Source: JANWKA01 sp035533815
GTDB taxonomy: Bacteria > Bacteroidota > Bacteroidia > Chitinophagales > Chitinophagaceae
Reading direction: 5' to 3'
NCBI GenBank assembly: GCA_035533815.1
Contig: DATLTB010000144.1
Coordinates: 1 to 9,265, forward strand
DNA length: 9,265 nucleotides
Both the position numbers and the translations under genes were made by a program. Shown piece by piece: positions 5,255-9,265 of this stretch. Position 1 is the stretch's first letter. The number at the start of each line of letters is the position of its first letter. Under the pieces are notes generated by a model. The model was not told where the DNA came from. It did not search any database and worked only from the letters and a program-made list of their open reading frames with translations.

Positions 5255-6793
5255 ATGGATAATGCAGAACAGCTGAAAGCCATGACTGCCCTTGCCCTGG
5301 CAGGCGGGGGTTCGCAAAGGAACGACGCCCAGCACCAAAAGGGCAAGCTTACGGCCAGGGAAAGATTGGATCTGCTGATGGACAAAGGTTCCTTTGAAGA
5401 GCTGGGCATGTTGATCACCCATCGTTGCCGGGATTTTGGCATGGAAAAAGAATTATATCCGGGAGACGGCGTGGTTACAGGCTACGGCACCATTCTGGGC
5501 AGGCTTGTTTATGTCTATTCCCAGGACTTTACGGTTTTCGGGGGTAGTTTGTCGGAAACGCATGCCCGCAAAATCTGCCGGATCATGGATCTGGCCATGG
5601 AAAACGGTGCTCCCCTGATCGGCCTCAATGATAGTGGGGGCGCCCGCATTCAGGAAGGCGTCCTGAGCCTGGGTGGCTATGCAGAGATCTTTCACCGCAA
5701 TGTACGGGCTTCCGGAGTGATCCCCCAAATCTCAGCCATCATGGGACCCTGTGCGGGAGGGGCTGTCTATTCCCCCGCGATCACTGATTTTATCCTGATG
5801 GTGGAAAACACCTCCTATATGTTCGTTACGGGTCCGGGAGTAGTTAAAACCGTGACCCAGGAACAGGTGACTGCCAGTGAATTGGGAGGAGCCCATGCGC
5901 ATGCCACCAAAAGCGGAGTTACCCATTTCAGCTGTGCTGGTGAAGGGGAATGCTTGAAGACGATTCGCAGCCTGCTCGCATACCTGCCTCAGAACTGTGA
6001 AGAAGATCCCCCTTCCTTACCTTATACTCCAGGAGCCGAGAACCGGGAAAGACTAAATCACCTGATCCCCGAAAATCCCCATTTACCCTACGATATGAAA
6101 GAAGTGATCGGGTTGATTGCCGATGAAGGAAGCTTCCTGGAGGTACACCGGGAATTCGCCGAAAACCTGATCACCGGATTTGCGCGCATGGGAGGCAGGA
6201 GTATCGGTGTCCTAGCTAACCAGCCGGCCATACTGGCCGGAGTGCTGGACATCAAGGCTTCTGGCAAAGGGGCCCGGTTCACCCGGTTCTGTGATGCTTT
6301 TAATATTCCTTTACTTGTCCTGGTGGATGTACCCGGGTTTTTACCCGGGACCGATCAGGAATGGAATGGGATCATTACCAGTGGGGCAAAACTGCTCTAT
6401 GCGCTCAGTGAAGCTACTGTTCCCAGGATCACGCTGATTACCCGGAAGGCTTATGGGGGTGCCTATGATGTCATGAACAGCAAGCATATCGGCGCAGACC
6501 TGAATTTTGCTTTCCCTCACGCGGAAATCGCGGTGATGGGCCCCCAGGGGGCGGCGGAGATCATTTTCAAAAAGGAAATAGAAACTGATCCCAATCCTGA
6601 AATGAAGCTGGGTGAAAAAGTGTCCGAATACACCGAAAAATTCGCTAATCCTTATATTGCAGCGGCCCATGGATTCATTGATGAAGTGATTGTTCCCGAT
6701 CAGGCCCGTGTCAAGATTCTCAGGGGTTTTCAGATGCTGAAGAACAAAGTGGCAAATATGCCTCGTAAAAAACACGGTAATATTCCCCTGTAG
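5255..6793 (+). CDS. pccB: Acyl-CoA carboxylase carboxyltransferase (beta) subunit, propionyl-CoA type
   Basis: A 512-residue cytoplasmic crotonase-fold carboxyltransferase that moves CO2 from carboxybiotin to an acyl-CoA, usually propionyl-CoA to give methylmalonyl-CoA. The N-terminal half has KGKLTARERLDLLMDKGSF (29-47), GLNDSGGARIQEG (123-135) and the oxyanion-hole segment MGPCAGGAVYSP (163-174). The C-terminal half has DVPGFLPGTDQE (358-369), the second oxyanion loop RKAYGGAYDVMNSK (397-410) and the conserved ending RKKHGNIPL (504-512). Asp405 in GGAYD matches the residue (Asp422 in Streptomyces PccB, Ile in AccB) known to favour propionyl- over acetyl-CoA. The length is normal. ATG at 5255 is preferred to an in-frame TTG at 5249, which falls inside the -7 box. 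The partner biotin carboxylase/carrier subunit is not in the window. The UbiA-like gene follows after 5 nt and is probably co-translated. Confidence 0.95.
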   Translation: MDNAEQLKAMTALALAGGGSQRNDAQHQKGKLTARERLDLLMDKGSFEELGMLITHRCRDFGMEKELYPGDGVVTGYGTILGRLVYVYSQDFTVFGGSLSETHARKICRIMDLAMENGAPLIGLNDSGGARIQEGVLSLGGYAEIFHRNVRASGVIPQISAIMGPCAGGAVYSPAITDFILMVENTSYMFVTGPGVVKTVTQEQVTASELGGAHAHATKSGVTHFSCAGEGECLKTIRSLLAYLPQNCEEDPPSLPYTPGAENRERLNHLIPENPHLPYDMKEVIGLIADEGSFLEVHREFAENLITGFARMGGRSIGVLANQPAILAGVLDIKASGKGARFTRFCDAFNIPLLVLVDVPGFLPGTDQEWNGIITSGAKLLYALSEATVPRITLITRKAYGGAYDVMNSKHIGADLNFAFPHAEIAVMGPQGAAEIIFKKEIETDPNPEMKLGEKVSEYTEKFANPYIAAAHGFIDEVIVPDQARVKILRGFQMLKNKVANMPRKKHGNIPL

Positions 6794-6798
6794 CAGCG

Positions 6799-7686
6799 AT
6801 GGCCACAACCAACCATATGCCCACGCCGGCTACACCGGGAAGAGTGGGTGTCCAATTGCTGAAATCGTTTATTTATGGTGCTTTCTTCATCTCCCTTTGT
6901 GCCGTTGCCCTGTGTATGGAGACCAGCCGGGAACTCGGACTTCCGTTCAATCACCTGACTTTTTACCTGGTGGTATTCAGTGCTACCCTGGGTCAATATA
7001 ATTTCCATTACCTGATCAAAAATAACGGAGTAGCAGATTCTGAACGATTCCGATGGTCCGGCGAACACAAACAGCTGCACTTGCTTTTCAACCTGTTAGG
7101 CGCTGTCGGACTGTTGATCGGGTTGATTCACCTCAACATCCGGCATATCATCGCCCTGGGAATCATTGCGGCCATCACCGTGCTCTATTCTTTTCCCGTG
7201 CTGCCATTCAGGAAAAAAAGAAGACTCAGGGATTTCGGATTACTGAAGATCCTGGTTCTATCCCTTGTCTGGACCCTGATAACCGTATGGTTCCCCGTGA
7301 TCAGGGAAGGCAGTATTAATTTCGCCTTCCTCATTGTTTTTGCCACCCGGTTCCTGTTCATCTTCACCCTTTGTCTGGCCTTTGATATCCGGGATGCACG
7401 CATTGATGCTGCGCAAGGCACCAATACCATACCGGTTGCCCTTGGGGAGCGGATGAGTTACCGTATTATCCTGGTAACCCTGCTGGGATTTGCGGGGCTT
7501 TGCGTATGGCTGTTCAAGATCAATTTGCAATTCATGCAGTTTAATGCGATGATTATATCGGCTACGGCAACATATTTCATTATAGAATATTCCCGAAGAA
7601 ACCATTCCGACATGGTCTATCTTGCGGGTATTGATGGCATGCTGTTTTTACAGGCCATGCTGGTCCTGATTTCCGGATTAAAGTGA
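6799..7686 (+). CDS. UbiA-like polytopic membrane protein (prenyltransferase superfamily)
   Basis: A 295-residue inner-membrane protein with about eight hydrophobic segments, at roughly residues 23-40, 53-68, 95-111, 115-133, 149-165, 173-194, 221-240 and 247-264, with a last one at 279-293. UbiA enzymes join an isoprenoid diphosphate to an aromatic or other acceptor using two Asp-rich motifs. The second is clear: DIRDARIDAAQGTNTIPVALG starts at Asp196, giving D-x-x-D-x-x-x-D at 196, 199 and 203, followed by the usual TIPVALG. LYSFPVLPFRKKRRLRDFG (129-147) matches the cytoplasmic loop typical of the fold. The first motif, normally N-D-x-x-D, is replaced by GQYNFHYLIK (65-74). A Bacteroidota subgroup with a YNFH-like motif seems to exist, so this may be a lineage feature and the catalytic activity is uncertain. 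The gene starts 5 nt after the carboxylase stop. I see no pathway link beyond co-transcription. Confidence 0.8.
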   Translation: MATTNHMPTPATPGRVGVQLLKSFIYGAFFISLCAVALCMETSRELGLPFNHLTFYLVVFSATLGQYNFHYLIKNNGVADSERFRWSGEHKQLHLLFNLLGAVGLLIGLIHLNIRHIIALGIIAAITVLYSFPVLPFRKKRRLRDFGLLKILVLSLVWTLITVWFPVIREGSINFAFLIVFATRFLFIFTLCLAFDIRDARIDAAQGTNTIPVALGERMSYRIILVTLLGFAGLCVWLFKINLQFMQFNAMIISATATYFIIEYSRRNHSDMVYLAGIDGMLFLQAMLVLISGLK

Positions 7687-7742
7687 CCGGAAAAGAGATT
7701 CTTCAAATGGGCATGGAGTCCTTATCCATTCTTCCGGTAGTC
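7686..7742. terminator. Possible long stem between convergent genes
   Basis: ACCGGAA (7686-7692) and TTCCGGT (7732-7738) are perfect arms, and GAC/GTC extends them after one unpaired base. Inside, AATGG (7706-7710) can pair with CCATT (7726-7730). It lies in the 89-bp gap where the UbiA-like and GNAT genes converge. There is no U-tract on either strand, so as a terminator it is weak. Confidence 0.3.
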
Positions 7743-7775
7743 AGGTAAAAGGAACCCCGCTCCCGGCCATGCCTG

Positions 7776-8294
7776 TCAAGGCTTCAGCCGCTTACCCAGG
7801 ATCAACAGGCTTTTTTCCTCACCATCCAGGATGGCGATGCGAGGCAAAAAACCCCAGCGATCAAATCCGAATTTTTCAAATAATCGAATGCTGGCCATAT
7901 TATGAGCAAAAATAAACCCTACGAGGGAGCGTATCCCTAAAGTATTACCCTGGCTGATCGCATATTCCAGAGACTTGCTTCCCATCCCCTTCCCCCGATA
8001 TTTTTCACCGATATAAATACTTATTTCTGCAGTCTGATCATAGGCAGGCCTCCCATAAAAGGATTGAAGGCTGATCCAACCAATCATGCCGGAAGCTCCC
8101 TCCAAAACCCATAGGGGCCGTTTGGCTGGATCATGTTCCCTGAACCATTCCTGTCTGGACTGGACACTCTGGGGCTCCGTATCCGCAGTGGACATCTTTC
8201 CGGCAATTGTGGAATTGTAAATTTCCACAATTGCCGGCAGATCATTCATTCCAGCCAGCCTGAATTGGGTATCCAGATGAGCAGAAAGATTCAT
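7776..8294 (-). CDS. GNAT N-acetyltransferase, phosphinothricin-acetyltransferase-like
   Basis: A 172-residue cytoplasmic acetyl-CoA-dependent N-acetyltransferase. It matches the Pat/MddA branch: LPAIVEIYNSTIAGKMSTAD (19-38), the TEPQSVQSRQEWFREHDP stretch (39-56) and PLWVLEGASGMIGWISLQSF (60-79). GRPAYDQTAEISIYI (81-95) leads into the acetyl-CoA pyrophosphate-binding loop YRGKGMGS (99-106), with R/Q-x-x-G-x-G/A satisfied. The later motif HNMASIRLFEKFGF (131-144) is also typical. Relatives acetylate phosphinothricin, methionine sulfoximine or related amino acids; the natural substrate here is open. I choose ATG at 8294 because the family usually begins only 5-15 residues before the first strand, and a TTG 20 codons upstream (8354) lies inside the predicted promoter. 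The gene carries an unusual perfect inverted repeat at 8200-8237. It converges on the UbiA-like gene. Confidence 0.88.
   Translation of the reverse strand: MNLSAHLDTQFRLAGMNDLPAIVEIYNSTIAGKMSTADTEPQSVQSRQEWFREHDPAKRPLWVLEGASGMIGWISLQSFYGRPAYDQTAEISIYIGEKYRGKGMGSKSLEYAISQGNTLGIRSLVGFIFAHNMASIRLFEKFGFDRWGFLPRIAILDGEEKSLLILGKRLKP
8200..8237. repeat. Perfect 15-bp inverted repeat inside the GNAT gene
   Basis: CCGGCAATTGTGGAA (8200-8214) and TTCCACAATTGCCGG (8223-8237) are exact reverse complements separated by 8 bp. On the mRNA strand it covers codons 20-32, which encode PAIVEIYNSTIAG. In mRNA it can form a stable hairpin starting about 57 nt after the start codon. A regulatory role is inference; the encoded residues are family-typical. 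Confidence 0.8.
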
Positions 8295-8351
8295 TGCAGG
8301 CTTACATTGATCAATGCTGATGTTTCCATGGAATGGAATCCTGATAAACCG

Positions 8352-8359
8352 CAAATCTA
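8352..8359 (-). promoter_or_regulatory. Bacteroidota -7 box (TAGATTTG) for the GNAT gene
   Basis: On the minus strand the bases read TAGATTTG, an exact TAnnTTTG match, followed by C as often seen. Transcription would start near 8345, giving a leader of about 50 nt before ATG 8294. This supports rejecting the TTG at 8354-8352 as start codon. Confidence 0.6.
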
Positions 8360-8460
8360 GTGATTATTGGATGCTCCTTCGGGAACCGATTGTTAAATCC
8401 TGTTCCAGGAAACCCAAGCAGTGAAATAGATCCGGATGACCGGATCCCATACATTCGGTT

Positions 8461-8929
8461 TCAGTCCTGGGTTTTTAATTTGCTTTGCAATAAATCCAGG
8501 AACCGGTATACCTTGTCCACGCTTATAACCACTCCCTGGTATCTTTTGAGATAGGATACTGTTTACAACTTGATACCTGGATATACGAGCCTGGTTATAA
8601 CCAGATGCCGGAATAACTCTTCTTTTATAACATTTAAACCGATGCGTTCATAAAGCTTCCCAAAAACCATTTCCGGGCCGACCACCCTGATCTGATTATT
8701 ACCCAGTGAACCCAAATAGGATTTTATCAAAGTATCATGGGGATCGTAAAAAAAACTCGGTTGCCGGGTTATTTCGTGAATTGCCTGTACACCTTTGACG
8801 AAGTGTTTCCAGATGTTGGGCATCTGTACTTTGGCCTATTGTCTTATTGATTTTATTTTTTCCTGCGGATTTGGAAACTATTTGTATGGTAGTTGATGCT
8901 GCCTTATTCTTCTTTTTGCGGATGAACAT
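8461..8929 (-). pseudogene. IS1634-type transposase, N-terminal fossil
   Basis: From an ATG at 8929 the minus strand reads MFIRKKKNKAASTTIQIVSK and then GKNKINKTIGQSTDAQHLETL, the usual N-terminus of IS1634-family transposases in Bacteroidota. Near 8794 the frame shifts by one extra base (or two lost), and the match continues in another frame as GVQAIHEITRQPSFF, then VVGPEMVFGKLYERIGL and IKEELFRHLVITRLVYPGIKL. A TAA at 8565-8563 stands where relatives have Lys (KLKTV). Past it the protein match goes on as TVSYLKRYQGVVISVDKVYR and FLDLLQSKL to a second stop, TGA at 8463-8461. Beyond that no similarity remains. Only the first quarter or so of a roughly 500-600 residue protein is left, with three lesions. 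It is plainly dead. Terminal inverted repeats and target duplications could not be identified. Confidence 0.78.
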
Positions 8930-9016
8930 CCGCCAAAGCTATTCCGAGGCTCCTAATAATGGAAAATTAAGTTTTCAAGTGGTTAAAAACTAATGTATTG
9001 AAAATCTATTAAATTA

Positions 9017-9033
9017 CCCTGCGTAAAACAGGG
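9017..9033. other. Small hairpin CCCTG/CAGGG
   Basis: CCCTG (9017-9021) and CAGGG (9029-9033) form a 5-bp stem with a 7-nt loop, with AT-rich DNA on both sides. It lies between the transposase fossil and the last gene. It may be a weak terminator; nothing else is seen in 8930-9073. Confidence 0.3.
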
Positions 9034-9073
9034 ATTATCTTGAATCAACCAGACCAGATTTCCATTCTTTAAT

Positions 9074-9081
9074 TACTTTTG
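9074..9081 (+). promoter_or_regulatory. Bacteroidota -7 box (TACTTTTG) for the right-edge gene
   Basis: An exact TAnnTTTG match ending 8 nt before the ATG at 9090. The leader would be only a few bases long. The nearest upstream TTG (9040-9042) is about 31 bp away, longer than usual. Confidence 0.5.
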
Positions 9082-9089
9082 TCTCACAG

Positions 9090-9265
9090 ATGTTCCGACA
9101 ATCTCTATCCATATTCCTGCTGGGAGCCCTTTTATTCCAAAGCTTAGCCAGACTGGGCATCCTTGCCTATTTTCAACTGAACAGGGAATATATTGCCACT
9201 CATCTTTGCATCAACAGGGATAAGCCATGGATGCATTGCAAAGGGAAATGCTATCTCTTTGGAAA
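9090..9265 (+). CDS. Conserved small membrane-associated protein with CxGKC motif (3' end outside window)
   Basis: The first 58 codons are visible. Residues about 5-30 (LSIFLLGALLFQSLARLGIL and on) form a hydrophobic N-terminal segment, likely a membrane anchor or uncleaved signal. Then comes YIATHLCINRDKPWMHCKGKCYLFG, split here as THLCINRDKPWMH and CKGKCYLFG (residues 38-58). The pattern Cys-x-Asn-x-Asp-Lys-Pro, then Cys-x-Gly-Lys-Cys-Tyr/His-Leu, recurs in short uncharacterised Bacteroidota proteins; I recall them near genes for metal or copper handling and outer-membrane receptors, but cannot confirm this here. The three cysteines, at residues 40, 50 and 54, could bind a metal or form disulfides on the periplasmic side. 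The ATG is supported by the -7 box just upstream. The rest of the gene and its neighbours lie outside. Confidence 0.75.
   Translation, partial: MFRQSLSIFLLGALLFQSLARLGILAYFQLNREYIATHLCINRDKPWMHCKGKCYLFG

Noticed and set aside
6332..6349. Repeated CCCGGG around a T-rich centre in the carboxylase gene
   Set aside because: It encodes the conserved VPGFLPG stretch; the symmetry follows from the Pro-Gly codons.
8295..8354. TTG-initiated 20-residue N-terminal extension of the GNAT gene
   Set aside because: The TTG lies inside the minus-strand TAGATTTG box, and the extension has no counterpart in the acetyltransferase fold; ATG at 8294 fits the family.

Overview
The window looks like a chromosomal segment of a Bacteroidota bacterium, perhaps of the Saprospiria/Chitinophagia type; the phylum is fairly secure, the class is a guess. 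The reasons are the TAnnTTTG promoter element (the Bacteroidota -7 box) close to the start codon of several genes, the lack of clear Shine-Dalgarno sites, a Bacteroidota-style lipoprotein signal, and a short right-edge protein with a Cys-x-Gly-Lys-Cys motif that I know mainly from this phylum.

Layout. Positions 1-2656 are AT-rich accessory DNA: the 3' end of an IS4-type transposase gene cut by the window edge, a stretch of debris with an orphan two-stage hairpin, the decayed C-terminus of a tyrosine recombinase, three related palindromes, a RelE/ParE-type toxin-antitoxin pair, and about 960 bp without a convincing gene that holds a decayed array of 62-63 bp repeats. Positions 2657-8294 are ordinary, more GC-rich genes: a Gfo/Idh/MocA oxidoreductase (+), a LuxE-like acyl-protein synthetase (-), a small lipoprotein (+), a strong terminator, a propionyl-CoA-type carboxylase beta subunit (+) with a closely coupled UbiA-like membrane protein (+), and a convergent phosphinothricin-acetyltransferase-like GNAT enzyme (-). 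Positions 8295-9089 hold the GNAT promoter and an IS1634-type transposase fossil broken by a frameshift and stop codons. A new gene starts at 9090 and runs off the right edge.

How the genes fit together. The clear co-transcribed units are antitoxin-toxin (7-nt overlap) and carboxylase-UbiA-like (5-nt gap). The carboxylase beta subunit would need a biotin carboxylase/carrier subunit encoded elsewhere. The oxidoreductase and LuxE-like genes converge with only 17 bp between them; the LuxE-like and lipoprotein genes diverge across 31 bp. The metabolic genes do not form one evident pathway; they look like housekeeping or accessory metabolism flanked by transposon and integrase remains. I see no complete novel multi-gene system. 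The observations most worth following are the palindrome cluster beside the integrase fossil and TA operon, the 62-63 bp repeat array, the perfect 15-bp inverted repeat inside the GNAT gene, the predicted near-leaderless promoters, and the UbiA-like protein lacking the first Asp-rich motif.
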